From positions 244,987,502-245,051,501 of the forward strand of contig NC_081409.1 in the NCBI RefSeq assembly GCF_030272615.1: a stretch of 64,000 bases of DNA, given 5' to 3'. Shown here in pieces: positions 9,736 to 21,306 of the stretch. The stretch is from Cryptomeria japonica. Lineage: Eukaryota > Streptophyta > Pinopsida > Cupressales > Cupressaceae. The notes below the pieces were generated by a model. It saw only the letters and a list, made by a program, of their open reading frames with translations, had not been told where the DNA came from and searched no databases. Made by a program: the position numbers and the translations under genes. How positions within the stretch are numbered: the first letter of the stretch is position 1; each line of letters starts with the position of its first letter.

Positions 9736-12700
9736 CTAGGTATGTCTTAGTTTATTATTGATTTTTTCCACAATTGTTGCCTCGATCTTATTTAGAAGGG
9801 ATTCTACCCTCAATTTTGATTCTTTAAAGATCCGCCTGTTTCTCTCCTTCCATATGTCCCATATGAGGATTGTCGGTGCTATTTGCCATACTAAGTGGTA
9901 TATATCATTTGTGAAGGGAGGTTGCCAGCTAATCAGCCACTCTGAAATATCCCTCGGTCTCGGAGTCGGCCAACCGAGGCTTGAGCAAAGCCAATCCCAA
10001 CATCTCTGACTGAAACTACAACTAAGAAGCAGGTGGTCCACATTTTCTTCCTCGGATTCGCATAGAGGGCATCTCGATGGTCCCATGAATCCTAATTTCA
10101 AGAACCAATCTGATGTAAGAATCCTCTTCTGGGAAGCTGCCCATGAGAAGATGCCAGCTTTGGGAAGACCCACGTTATTCCAGCAAAGGCTAATCGGAAT
10201 ATTAGGATTGGTTACAGCTCTTCTGAGTTTTAAAAGTGAGTAACCTTCTTTGGCTTTATAAATGCCCGAAGAACTACCAACCCAAATTATCCTGTCTTTC
10301 CCATTATGTAATGAAAAATGCCTATTCCTCAAATTATTCCAGAGGGTTTCCTTGTCTGCATTTGTCAAGTTCATCTCATCAAGGGGTTTCCACTCCCAAC
10401 CCAATGCGGGGTCATTGGAAACCAGCTTGATATAATCCTTGACATACCTGCCCCTGTTTGATTTACAATGTTCAATACCTTCTACGCTTATTCCAGTTTT
10501 GTCAAGGGCAGAATAACCCCCCCACGAGTCTTCCCAGAACAATGCCTCAGACCCATCCACAATATCCCAAGTCAAATAGTCTCTGATCACCTCTCTACAT
10601 TCTAACATAAAATTCCAGACTTTGGATCCCTTCGGAAGAAACTCCATCCTTAGTATACTATCAGGATTGGAATTAGTGAGATATTTAGCTTTGAGGATCC
10701 TTACCCATTTAAGATCTGGATCCGAGTACATTTTCCAGACTAACTTCGCCCCGAGAGCCATGTTTTGAACCCCCAAGTCTTTGATGCCAACACCCCCTAT
10801 ACTGATAGGCTGGCTAATTTTATCCCAAGATATTAAAGCATATTTCTTTTTGTCTGAGTTCATATTCCAAAAGAACTTCCTCATCTTTTTTATCATTTCT
10901 AATCGAGCACCTTTAGGTAATTGCTGGCAGGTCATCTGGAATATCGGAATAGCCGCCATTACAGCTTTTAGTAATGTTAATCTCCCAGCCGAAGATAGGC
11001 ATTTGTTCTTCCAAGAATTCAACCTGAGATCCATCTTTTCAAGGATTTCTTTCCATAATGAATTTATATTGTTTCCCTTATCCATCGAAATCCCTAGATA
11101 TTTACAAGGGAGTTTCCCTTTATCAAACCCTAAGATATTACAAATATCTGACTCTATGTTTTGCGAAGTGTTAAAGAAGAAGATTTTTGATTTATTCCTG
11201 TTCACTTCCTGACCAGAAGCTAATGCATAGATGTCAAGAATCCTTTTGAAAGCCATGGCTTCAGACCTATTCGCACATCCCATCAACATTGTGTCATCAA
11301 CAAACTGCTGGTGGGTAATGGCCTCCATTCCATTAGTAATTTTAATACCTTTGACAATCTGATTCATTCGAGCACATGAAATGATTCTCCCAAGGCCCTC
11401 TGCCATTATGATAAATAAAAAAGGGGATAAAGGATCTCCTTGTCTAATCCCTCTAGATATCTGGAAGAAGCCTGCTGGGGAACCATTTATAAGCAATGAT
11501 ATCCTGGGAGATGAAATGCATTCGAAGATTAAATTGATCCATTGTTTAGAAAAGCCAAAGGATTCTAAACATTTACACAGAAATCTCCAATCAACCTTGT
11601 CATATGCCTTCTTAATGTCTAACTTGATCATCATCGCAGCTGATCGATTCTGTTGTATCGAGTGCATGACTTCTTGAGCAATAATAATGCCATCAAAGAT
11701 AGATCTACCTGGTACGAAACCGGTTTGTTCCTCAGAAATAATGCACGGAAGGATGCCTTTCAATCTGTTTGCTAAAATTTTAGTATAAAGTTTGTAAATT
11801 GTGTTACATAAAGAAATAGGGCGAAAGTCTTCAAAATTTCTTGATTCCTCCTTTTTTGGGATCAAAGTAATGAAAGTGTTATTGATCTCCCTTAAAATAC
11901 TCCCAGAGTTTCTAACAGCTTCCAAAGCTTCCACAACCTCTTTACCAATAATGTGCCAACATTTTTGAAAAAAGCAAGCAGGAAATCCATCCGGGCCGGG
12001 AGCTTTATCAGGGTTAAGCTGCCCCAATGCAACTTTTACTTCTGATTCTGTAAATTTGATGCAAAGCGCTTTATTTTGATTTTCAATTATGATCTTAGGA
12101 ATATTCCTAAGAATAGTTAAATTGGCATCTTTAAGAGAATATTCAGAGCTGAACAGGGTTTTAAAATGGTTAACCGCTTCTGTAGTTATGTCAATTTGAT
12201 CTTCCAGTAGTATACCATTATTACTCATGATCTTGTGAATACCGTTAGTGTTCCTCCTTAATTTTGTACTATTGTGGAAGAACTTAGTATTCCTATCCCC
12301 ATTTTGAAGCCAATTCTCTCTAGACTTCTGTTTCCAAAATATTTCTTCTTTTGATAACGCATCCTCGTATTTCCCGAGGAGCTCCTTTTCTTTGAGGAAG
12401 CTATCCTGATCCATTCCTAGTCTAAACACTTTTTCATTAAGGTCTGCGATTTCTTTTTCTAATGACATTTTGCTTTCAAAAATGTTACCGAAAACTTCAC
12501 TATTCCATTTTAGTAACTTGCACTTGAGATGTTTTAATTTATTTACAAGGCAAAACATCTTTGATCCCTGAAAACTTACCTCAGACCACCACCTGGAGAC
12601 CAGGTCATAGAAGTCTGGATTTTGCATCCACATTTTTTCAAACTTAAAGGGGCAACACCGCGGTGTAGCCACTCCCTCAATATTGAGGATGACAGGATAA

Positions 12701-13380
12701 TGATCAGATCCTGATGATGGGAGTAGTGAAGCAGAGAGGTTAACCGCTAGATCGGTCAAGTTCCCTCTAAAAAGGAATCTATCTAGTCTCTCAGCGATTT
12801 GTGTAAAGCCTGATCTTCTATTATACCAGGTATACACACCATTATTGGTTTCTATATCTATAAGATTGTTATAAGCTACCCACTCTTTAAAGTCTTTTAA
12901 GGATTGCGGTTCCCTACGAATACCACCCTTTTTTTCTGATAAATTCAGAATAGCATTGAAGTCCCCTCTGAGAATAACAGGGGAAGAGGTATCTAGCCCC
13001 ATCATAATCGAGAGTTCTGACCAAACTCTGCGCTTTCCAGCATCCGGGATCGGGCCATAAATGTTTATAAGGGTGAAAGTGAATTTGCTGTGTTTGCTTA
13101 TAACCTTTCCCAATAGCCAATTTCTATTACCTGCTATAGGATGAAAAATAATACTACGCAGATTCCAAATAATTCCAATACCACCAGAAGCGCCCCTGGC
13201 TTCCACAAATTCACCGCAAAGAATACCTAATTTCCTTTTAAAAGCCTCAGCTTCTACCTGGGCTAATTTAGTTTCTTGTATGAGAACGATATCATGTTTC
13301 CATTTAATAATGTTGCGTCTAATTAGACGCTGTTTGTTAGGGGCGTTCATGCCCCTAACATTCCATGAAGAGATTTTCAT
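9736..13380 (-). CDS. LINE-A ORF2: endonuclease and reverse transcriptase
   Basis: The open frame of 1214 codons encodes the enzyme that nicks target DNA and reverse-transcribes the LINE RNA at the nick. Domains in order: an apurinic-type endonuclease at about residues 1-230 (WNVRG at 6-10, QETK near 35, RGDFNAIL near 137, SDHYPV near 225); RT at about 480-760 (LDIKKAYDKVDW, RQGDPLSPFLF, catalytic FVDD near 693); and a zinc-binding zf-RVT region near 1090 (CPLCESEEENVDHLLLSC). RNase H follows in the same frame after the amber codon at 9736-9738, giving an ancestral length near 1428 codons, normal for plant L1. The start ATG overlaps the ORF1 stop as ATGA, which suggests reinitiation. The endonuclease and RT motifs look intact. 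Confidence 0.93.
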   Translation of the reverse strand: MKISSWNVRGMNAPNKQRLIRRNIIKWKHDIVLIQETKLAQVEAEAFKRKLGILCGEFVEARGASGGIGIIWNLRSIIFHPIAGNRNWLLGKVISKHSKFTFTLINIYGPIPDAGKRRVWSELSIMMGLDTSSPVILRGDFNAILNLSEKKGGIRREPQSLKDFKEWVAYNNLIDIETNNGVYTWYNRRSGFTQIAERLDRFLFRGNLTDLAVNLSASLLPSSGSDHYPVILNIEGVATPRCCPFKFEKMWMQNPDFYDLVSRWWSEVSFQGSKMFCLVNKLKHLKCKLLKWNSEVFGNIFESKMSLEKEIADLNEKVFRLGMDQDSFLKEKELLGKYEDALSKEEIFWKQKSRENWLQNGDRNTKFFHNSTKLRRNTNGIHKIMSNNGILLEDQIDITTEAVNHFKTLFSSEYSLKDANLTILRNIPKIIIENQNKALCIKFTESEVKVALGQLNPDKAPGPDGFPACFFQKCWHIIGKEVVEALEAVRNSGSILREINNTFITLIPKKEESRNFEDFRPISLCNTIYKLYTKILANRLKGILPCIISEEQTGFVPGRSIFDGIIIAQEVMHSIQQNRSAAMMIKLDIKKAYDKVDWRFLCKCLESFGFSKQWINLIFECISSPRISLLINGSPAGFFQISRGIRQGDPLSPFLFIIMAEGLGRIISCARMNQIVKGIKITNGMEAITHQQFVDDTMLMGCANRSEAMAFKRILDIYALASGQEVNRNKSKIFFFNTSQNIESDICNILGFDKGKLPCKYLGISMDKGNNINSLWKEILEKMDLRLNSWKNKCLSSAGRLTLLKAVMAAIPIFQMTCQQLPKGARLEMIKKMRKFFWNMNSDKKKYALISWDKISQPISIGGVGIKDLGVQNMALGAKLVWKMYSDPDLKWVRILKAKYLTNSNPDSILRMEFLPKGSKVWNFMLECREVIRDYLTWDIVDGSEALFWEDSWGGYSALDKTGISVEGIEHCKSNRGRYVKDYIKLVSNDPALGWEWKPLDEMNLTNADKETLWNNLRNRHFSLHNGKDRIIWVGSSSGIYKAKEGYSLLKLRRAVTNPNIPISLCWNNVGLPKAGIFSWAASQKRILTSDWFLKLGFMGPSRCPLCESEEENVDHLLLSCSFSQRCWDWLCSSLGWPTPRPRDISEWLISWQPPFTNDIYHLVWQIAPTILIWDIWKERNRRIFKESKLRVESLLNKIEATIVEKINNKLRHT

Positions 13381-15090
13381 GGGGCCGTGGGAAGGCCCTT
13401 CCCCTTCCCAGCATCAAAGAAGGCTGTCAATTTGCCTTGGTCTTTAGCATTTCCATCCTGCAATCTTAACTCGCTCAAAGATTTTCTGCCTCTACTTTTG
13501 GCTTCTCTAGCGCAGTCAGGAAAGTTTTTCCCGTCATATATGTTTTTTATTCCTAAGATTTGCTGGGGCACTATCACTCCCTCTCCATTATCCTCTCCCA
13601 GTTGGGGCTGAGCTACTGAAAAGTCATTGACAGGAGTAGTTATTATATCTCCAGCCCTATTCTCATTATTTTCTTCCTCATCCATAGAAGCCAAGAGTTC
13701 CTGAATTAGGAACCTCTTCTCAGCTTCCTCTTCCGGAGAAAGATTTTCAACTACCTTATTATCAAATACCTCAAGAACAGCAGCCATTCTAGAAGATATT
13801 TCTTCTAGATCTGCCTCATTTTCTTGTTCCAAATTTTTGTCTGATTTTGTGTCAGATGGAAGTTTCAATGAGTCCACCGAATTTGAGATTCTTTTTGTCA
13901 TCTCCACTAAGGCATCTTCTTTTATAGAGTTTGCCTCATCTATAATCTTATCAAGGTCATTAATGTTGCTGTAGGTGTTGTTTCTATTTTCATCTGGGTA
14001 AGCCACATGAAGGCTATTGTCGTGAACAGGGGATGCATTTATTGTAGTTTTTTTATGCTAATCTGAGAGAGAGTTATCCATTTGTTCGATACTATTAACC
14101 AGCGCTGAGCATGTTTTCAACCTAATATCAGATTCATTTATAGCCCCATCATAGAAGGTGGGTTGGATGTTCCACTCCCCCCTGTTCGATACTAGCGTGA
14201 TGGGATCTAAGTCCAGTGAATTAATGTCAGATTCAATTAAGATTTTGATATTCTTTTTTACAACCCCATTTTCTAGACCTTCACATCCCAAAAAAGAACC
14301 GAATTGTTCCCCAATATATTCTAGGATTTCAAAATTCAGATATTCAACTGGTAATGTACCCAGATTAATCCATCTAGGGTAATTGATTAAATTCTGTGAG
14401 TGAGGATCAAAGTTCGGTTTCCAATCACAACGAAAAAAAACCATAACCTTTATATAATTTAACCGAACCATGGAGAATATCATTTTTTGTATTTTGATTA
14501 TCACACAAAATTGCAAGAAAATTATTATCCAGGATAGTTATACTTACCTGTCCCGGGTATAGGGCCATCCACCACTCAATAATTTTTCCTGTATCTTCTC
14601 CAATTCCCGCCCACTTTGCAAAAACCCCACATTTGCTAAATAAATTGAATTGGGGTTCCGTCAATTTTGCCGGAATTTTACAAATTCGCCTCTGTCTTGT
14701 TCTGGATTTTGGCTCAAAATTTCTAACTTTCCCGAGCGGCACCGTGTTTGCCCCGGTAGTCGGATAAAGATTTGAGGCTAAGGACTTGTGCCAATCGAAG
14801 TTGAAAGATATGTTTCTACTTTCGCCCATCTTCTTCCTGGCCTTTTTCGAGCGAACGATATGCCAGTTTCCGTCGGAGGGTAGTGACAAGGCATCATCCA
14901 TTTTTGCCCTAATTACTGCATTTTCCCCAAACTTGCCCGCTTTGCCAACCGAAAACCGACCTTCGTTTGTAACAGGGTTTTTCTTACCTTGCGGGCTGAA
15001 GATTGAAATGCTCCTCGGACAAGAGGCGAAGACTTGTCTGCACCCCCTCGTCGAAAACCTTGGCAATCTCGCATGACAGAGATTTCGCAT
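13377..15090 (-). pseudogene. LINE-A ORF1, nucleic-acid-binding protein, broken
   Basis: ORF1 proteins coat LINE RNA in a ribonucleoprotein. This one would be about 570 residues from the ATG at 15090. The middle resembles the DUF4283 domain of plant LINE ORF1 (blocks WWMALYPGQVSI, CDWKPNFDPHSQN, PRWINLGTLP). There are two lesions: a frameshift near 14433-14440, at an eight-base A-run on the plus strand where two overlapping frames exchange, and an in-frame TAG at 14058-14060. Unlike LINE-C and LINE-D, no CCHC zinc knuckle follows DUF4283. The C-terminal third is acidic and probably disordered. It stops inside the ORF2 start codon. Confidence 0.85.
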
Positions 15091-15172
15091 TTCGCCAGAT
15101 ATCAGAGCAGAACGATGATATGCAGAAACATTCTAATAAAGGGATATTATGTTTTTAATTTAATTTATAATT

Positions 15173-16156
15173 ATTTATCTTTTCAAATTTCTAATTATTG
15201 TGAAATAATTATATTTTGAATTAAAAATCTTTCTTTCATCATTATCTTCTTTCGAATATGTTTTAATGTTATTAGTACTTGCCCTAGGCAATACTATTGC
15301 ATTCAGTGAAACTGCTCTATTCAATTAATATGCACCATTAGTATGCACCATTATTTTTTCTTAAGATGTTGTAGAAATTATTTATCTACACTATGTGATT
15401 GGTTTAAAAAACTTGGTGTTATAAGAGCAAATTTTTAAGGATGATAGATTTTTTAGGTTTTTTTTTGGATTTTTTTGTAATTTAAAAATTGAAATGTCTA
15501 TTTTAAATAGTTTTTTTCATTTTTTATCATTTGTAATATTGTAAATAAAATATTTTTTCTAAATAAACATATAAATTTTAATAATTATTTTTTATCTCAA
15601 AATATAGATAATAAAACCAATTATAATATTTCATTTAGTTTAAAAGAAATTAAATACAAATATTTCTATTAAAAAATAAACCTAATTATTATATGTATTA
15701 TTTATAATTATATTTTATATATTTTTTGAAATCATTCTATTTTTTAATACTTTTTTAAAATCATAATTTTTTAAAACATTTTAATATATACAAAATAATT
15801 TAATAACTTTTAGTCATAGATTTAAATATTTTTCATTAAGTTATTTAAAAAATGTCTATTTTCACTTTTATAATTATTAATAGTCATTTTATTAAAACTA
15901 ATTATAGTTAATATTACACAAATATAAAAAATAATATAATATTATACTACAAATTAGTAATTATATTTGAGATTAATTTAATTATTATAATTATAATTAT
16001 ATAATTTTTTAAAATTAAATTAGGATTATGCTTTTAAGAAAAATATATACATTCACTATAAAATTTATATTATATTATAATTATTATGTTGAAGCATTCC
16101 CTATATGAAATGAACCAACTACTTGTTGAAATCAATGGTTTAAAATTGGGGAGAAG
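15173..16156. repeat. AT-rich old repeat, left unit
   Basis: 15290-15680 matches 20400-20878 in order (CTATTGCATTCA, AATTATTTATCTACA, TTGGTGTTATA.GAGCAAAT, GGATGATAGATTTT). 15700-15900 matches 28627-28826, and 15890-16060 matches 44684-44858. In those other places the matching sequence is split by LINE-C, -D and -E, so this is the least interrupted copy. No coding capacity; family unknown. Confidence 0.7.
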
Positions 16157-16499
16157 AATGAAGACTACAATTTTTTTTTTTTAACGATTAGTATATTTTA
16201 TTAATTTAAGAAAGTTTACATATTAACTACAAGAGAGTACTAAACCACCCATCAAAAAGCATCCACAAAACCACCATCCAAACCAACCTACAATACAAAA
16301 ACCACCAGCCCCAACCACCCACGCAAACACCCACACTCCAAAAAAATATAGACTTTGAGCATGCAAAATTCACTCAATACAGTATCCAAGTAAGACAGGG
16401 TATATAAACACAGTCTGTCAAAATTTAAGAACACTAATCTAGGGATTAACCTCACAAACCAAAAGCAAGAAAAGACACCATTAACAGAGAAACCTGAAC

Positions 16500-17146
16500 T
16501 CTAACCAGAGGAAGAACTAGGGTTCACCTGCTCTCTCTTTCTAGTTTGTCGTCCTACTTCCTCCAATGCTATTTCTTCCTCAATGGCTTGCTGCAACTCC
16601 GCTTCTACCTCCATTAAATTGACAAACAACTTCAGAGCTTCCTAGCCGATACAAGCCTCCCCACTAAAACAAGTCTTTGTTCTATCACCTTGCCACCTTA
16701 GAAAGGGGATGTAATTCTCCTACCACTCGGTGAAAATTCTCAATCCCCTCACACAAATTGAAACCCGCACCAGGAACCACCCACTCAAAAATTGACTCCA
16801 TACCCAAGCGATAATCCTTCGGGACAATGGCATTCATCACCTTCTTCACCGGCTCTACAAAATTCTCCAATTCCAATCCCCACTCCAAGATTAAAGAGTA
16901 CACATCCATTTTAGTTCTGTAACAGTGCTCCACCACACCAATGGATTCCCCCAATAGCCTCTTCACACACTTCACCAACCTTTCATCTAAGAAAATAAAC
17001 ATGCCATTCAACCTCCTCTCTGAGACAGGTCTGAGAAATGGATAGAGTTGCTTCTTAGTTTTCAAGGTAAATTTAGCTTCCATTTCTTCCAGAAATGGCG
17101 ATGTTATCACCTCCACCAACCTTAGCCAAAAATTTAGATCACCCAA
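16500..17146 (-). pseudogene. ORF3A in LINE-B, unknown function
   Basis: An open frame at 16685-17146 (153 codons) continues after a frameshift to about 16500, ending in an acidic helical tail (AELQQAIEEEIALEE) and PSSSSG. From the internal Met at MEAKFTLKTKKQ it aligns with ORF3A of LINE-C and LINE-E: KTKKQ..., then RTKMDVYSLILEWGLEL, then GMESIFEWVVPGAGF. I recognise no known domain; it looks helical and soluble. It lies about 320 bp downstream of RNase H in transcript order. Position and homology across three LINEs argue that it belongs to the element. Function is not known. Confidence 0.75.
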
Positions 17147-17462
17147 CGCCTATCGAAAAAAATAAAAAAAGTGATAACGGAAATACCATGAACCAAAGGC
17201 ATTTGGAATTAAATCCATACTAGCACCAAAAAATGAAATGTACCATAGTTTGTTGCCTTCCCAACCAAGAAGAAAGACTTCACATGCTTACCAAGGTGGT
17301 GAATAAAGCCAACAAGTTAAAAAAGTGTACTGGTCACAAGGAATTTAAATATTCTTCCAACATATATCACCTCAAATCTCCAACCATTAATTCAGCTTCC
17401 CTGAAAAGTCATTCTCCACTCTTTCTACACAAAAATCAACGTCCAGTACTCTCGGCATCACT

Positions 17463-17990
17463 TTAGTCATTCAGGCCAAAACCATTAGATGCCAACTGAG
17501 TAGTCCAATGTACTTCTTCATCTCTACTTCCCCACCAACAAGTTGCAAAAGGGTCCAACTCACATGCCACATTGGACAAAAAAATATGCCACCCCATTGC
17601 CTGCCCTTTTAATATGCAAAATTTGAAAATCTTGAAAGGCCCATAACTTTGAGCAGATGATTGAAATAAATTTACTAATTCACCAACTTGGAGAGGAGCC
17701 CTTCGAGATTGCATCAACAAGAACTTTTGAATCTCCTTCTAAGTGAGCCTTTAGAATCTTTAGATTACTAGCCAGCTCTATCACAAGCAAAGCTACTTGA
17801 GCCTCCACCTCATTATTAGTTCCATCATGTAGTCGTTAAGCTCCTTTGAATAAAATCTTACCTTCCTCATCACAAGCAACACATCCTGCACCCGAGATTC
17901 CCAGATTGCCTCTTGAAGCCCCATCAAAATTTACTTTAACCCACCCTTGCTCTAGCTTAACCCAAACACTATCCAATCCCCCACCACCCC
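17463..17990 (-). pseudogene. LINE-B RNase H domain
   Basis: The translation gives VNFDGASRGNLGISGAG, then TNNEVEAQVALLVIELA, then LEGDSKVLVDAI, SPSWRIGKFI and a decayed C-terminal block. The catalytic Asp, Glu and Asp of the first three motifs remain. In-frame stops lie after the first block and in the C-terminus. The RT that should precede it is missing because of 5' truncation. Confidence 0.85.
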
Positions 17991-18034
17991 TAAGATTAAC
18001 CTTAGACAAGCCATGAGTGAGCCAATGAAGACTA

Positions 18035-18530
18035 TAGAATTAATCTCTTAAATTTATATTAATTTTTAAAAAGAGATATTTAATAATAAAAAAGATTAAA
18101 ATATAAATTTTAATTTTATTTATTAGGAGTTAATTTTTTATTAAGTTTAAAATTTATTTTAATTATTTACGTGTCTTTTTATAATAGTTAAAAATTATTA
18201 TAATTTAATTTATAATTATTTGTCTTATTAAAATTTTAATTATGATAGAATAATTATATTTTGAATTAAAATCTTTCTTTCTTACTATTTTCTTTTAATA
18301 TTATCTTATTTTCTTACTTCTTCTTTTAAGGGTTGATTTTTTATTAAGTTAAAATTGTATTCTAATTATTTGTGTTTTTTAATAGAATTACAAATAATAA
18401 TTAAAAGACTTAGAATTTATATATTTTGTCTTATTTAAATTTTATTTATTATAAAATAATTATATTTGAATTTTATTCTAATTTATATGTTAAAATAAAT
18501 TTCAACTTAACACCTAAATTAAATGTTTAG
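18035..18530. repeat. AT-rich repeat leading into pyrimidine tract 1
   Basis: Two similar blocks lie here, about 18100-18300 and 18340-18500. Both share ATTTTAATTATTT, AATTTATAATTATTTGTCTTAT and ATAATTATATTT words with 7110-7294 plus 15155-15260 and with 48040-48260. The final words AAATTAAATGTTTAGAGC match 48267-48290 just before tract 2. Confidence 0.7.
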
Positions 18531-19920
18531 AGCGAGACTATCTCTATTTCTTCCTCTCCCCCTTTTTCTCTCCTTCCATCTCTCCCTCTTGCTCACCCCC
18601 TCTATATTTTACAAGTTGTATTTACTCTCTAGATCCTTTCTATCCCTATATCTATCTCTTTATATCCTTATATATCACTTCTCTCCCTCTTTCTATCTTA
18701 TCTCTCCCTATCTCCCCATCACTCCCTCTTTTTTATATTTCTCTACTTCTTCTCTCTAATGTATATACACTCCATGTTTCTCCCCCTCTCTCTCTATCTC
18801 TCTATCTCTATCTTTCCACCTCTTTATCTTGCTCCCTCTCTCTAAAGTATAAACCTTTCTCTCTCTATTACTTGTCATTGTCAGCTCCTTTCTCTCACTC
18901 TTGGCCCCTCTCTCTCTCTCATTTGCTCCATATCTCTTGCACAATATATCTTTTTCCATATTTCTCTCCATCTCTTTTTGGCTCATCTATCTATCTCTTT
19001 TTATACTTATATCTCTATCTCTCTCTATCCCTCTCTATCTATCTATATTTTCCTCTATCTATATCAATTTCCTCCCACTCTCTCTCTCTGGGCCATCCCT
19101 CTCTTTATCTTACCCTCCTCTCTATTTCTCCCCATCTCTCCCTCCCTCATTCCCTCCATATACCCCTATGTATATTTCTCTCTACCTCTCTCACTTTTTC
19201 TTCCTTTACATCTCTATATCTCTCTCTTTCTCTTCCAATATATCTATGTTCCGTATTTCTCTCACCTTCTCTCTAGCTCCATTTGTCCATTTATTTATCT
19301 CTCTCCCTCTTCCTTTATATCTCTCTCTCTATCTCTTTCTCTTTGTCTCTCCCTCTCTATCTCCTCTCTTTCTATCTTTACCTCCCCCTCTCCCTTGCTC
19401 TATCTTTTTTCCCTCCTCTTTTGCTCTATCTTCATCTCTCCCCCTAATCTCTAGACATGCCTCCTTCTATCCATCCACCTCTCTCTCATTCTCCCTCATT
19501 TTGGACCTCGATATCCATATCTTTTTTCCTCTCTATATCTATCTCACCTTATCACTTCTTTTATCTATCCCTCTTTCTCTATCTCTCTCTACCACCACAT
19601 CTCTCCCTCTCTCTCTATATCACAACCTCTCTCTCTCTCTATATCACAACCTACTTCTAACTTTATCTTTCTATATCTTCATCTCTCTCCAACTATTTAT
19701 TTTTCTCTTCCATATCTATATATTCCTCTCCCCTCTCTCTCTCTATCTCTCTCATATCTTTCCTTCTCTCTAGCTTCCTCTCCCCATTCTCCATCTCTAT
19801 CCTCAAATCCATCTATATCTCCATCTTCTTCTCTATCTCTATATCTATCTCTTTACCAATCTCTATCTTACTCTTACCTCTCTATATATCCCTCTTTCTA
19901 GCCCTATCTCAACCTCACTC
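18530..19920 (+). repeat. Pyrimidine-rich tract 1, about 1.4 kb
   Basis: The plus strand is almost entirely C and T with short A insertions (TCTCTATCTCTCTCT, TATATCTC). All three plus frames stay open for long stretches, giving Ser/Leu/Tyr/Pro-rich pseudo-proteins of up to 290 residues; these are artefacts of a stop-poor pyrimidine sequence. The right border CCTATTGCAAATATAATATG recurs as CCTATTGCAAACATAACATG at the end of tract 2. Confidence 0.9.
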
Positions 19921-20878
19921 TTGTGCTCAGCCTATTGCAAATATAATATGAGTTTTTTGCTAATAAAACTTGATTATCTTTTCAATTCAAAGGTTTCATT
20001 TAAGTTATGATTGAATCCTTTTAAGTGGATGCATAGTTGATTTTAAGCTATCACCTCTCAATTAAGTGCTTTTTTGTACAAACAACATCATGGCCACAAA
20101 TTGACCTCATGCACTACACAAATTTATCCAAAAACTAGATCAAATTTTCCCCAATTGACCTTTCACACCTCTTTGGTATACCCATTGCACACCAAAGAGT
20201 AATTGCTAATTTATATTATTTTATTAAAATAAGAGTTGTAGTTAATATTACATAAATATAATTATTCTAATATAATTTTAAAATAACAATGATTCAAAAT
20301 TATAATAATTAAAAAATTAGAACAAATATTTTTATTGCAATACTATGATAGCAAGTACTCGCCACTACGTGGCACTTGTTAGTAATTGTCACTAGTACTA
20401 TTGCATTCACTTAAGCCTAATTAATCAATTTTTTACATCAATCAAAAGTGGTTATTATTTTTGTTTTCAAAATAAACATGATTTTTATAAAGTTGAGATT
20501 TATATTTTTAAATTAGAAATTATTTATCTACAATACGATTAGATGAAAAAATTTGGTGTTATAGGAGCAAATTTATAGGAATGATAGATTTTATAGGCTT
20601 TTTTTTTTATTTCTTTACATTTAAAAAATAATTTAACTAACTTTTTTCATTTTTTATTGATAATCTTGTCAATAAAGTGATTTTTCTCTATAAATATATA
20701 TAAAATTTTTATTTTTTATTTTTGAAAATATAAGTGATAAAATCAAATAAGTGTTGTATAGGATTTAATTCACACCATTTACATTGTATAAAATAATAAT
20801 AATAATTTAAAAAATGAATAGTTAAACTATTTCATTACAAACAATACACAACAAATATTTCTATTAAAAAAAGTAAAC
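19921..20878. repeat. AT-rich repeat right of tract 1
   Basis: GGCCACAAATTG at about 20092 matches the flank of tract 2 at about 50362. The block 20205-20380, ending CAAGTACTCGCCACTACGTG, matches 47860-48012. From 20390 the sequence restarts the order seen at 15290-15680. The region is therefore a mosaic of reiterated units. No gene. Confidence 0.65.
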
Positions 20879-21306
20879 CCAAGTATGTTATTTTTTTTTG
20901 GTCAGTAATAATAGTTTTGATTTTATTAAATAAGAATAAATTACATAGAGAAGTTGACATAGCATCTTCGCTACACCAAATATCTAAAGCCTCCCATAAG
21001 TCCAAAAGCACAAAAAATCACCTAAAAAAACCTTATCCCCCTTTACAAGACAAAAAAATGTCTTCCCATGCATATATATTTGCCCTATATCAAAAAAGAA
21101 AACTATATTCAGCCCGCCTTCTGCAATAAAAAAAGAACCACAACCCCTGTTAACAACTAAGTGTTCATAAACTTTGGCACTATACTAAACTATGTATTCT
21201 GAGATCCATCTTCCAACTTAAGCTATAATTTACATAAGGATAACTGCAAAATTCAAAAATGATGAGAAGGACAAAAACTACCACCATCCTACCTATGTTT
21301 GCATTA

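Larger units (their letters stand above)
7277..15172 (-). mobile_element. LINE-A, full-length L1-type retrotransposon
   Basis: The element runs 7295-15154 on the minus strand. It is bounded by the perfect 18-bp direct repeat TTAATTTAATTTATAATT (7277-7294 and 15155-15172). A T-run just inside the left repeat (7295-7310) is the complement of its poly(A) tail. In transcript order it has a short 5' leader of about 64 bases, ORF1, ORF2 and a long 3' UTR of about 1.8 kb. Only one frameshift and two amber codons interrupt it, so it is the youngest or best-kept LINE here. Flanking sequence rejoined across the TSD matches the repeat at 18.16-18.30 kb, which serves as an empty-site relative. Confidence 0.93.
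16157..18034 (-). mobile_element. LINE-B, 5'-truncated, with a third ORF
   Basis: The minus-strand insertion at 16168-18023 is flanked by the 11-bp direct repeat AATGAAGACTA (16157-16167 and 18024-18034). The T-run at 16171-16182 marks the poly(A) end. The element is truncated at its 5' end just upstream of RNase H, so it carries only RNase H and the downstream ORF3A. About 1.86 kb long. Confidence 0.88.

Noticed and set aside
10781-11212. 143-codon plus-strand frame opposite LINE-A ORF2
   Set aside because: Shadow of the real minus-strand RT frame.
7277-15172. LINE-A as a host endonuclease or RT gene
   Set aside because: TSD, poly(A) tail and ORF1-ORF2 order show it is a retrotransposon.
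18523-19773. Long plus-strand open frames up to 290 codons
   Set aside because: All three frames are open because the sequence is almost only C and T, which cannot form stop codons without A or G. Composition is Ser/Leu/Tyr/Pro repeats.
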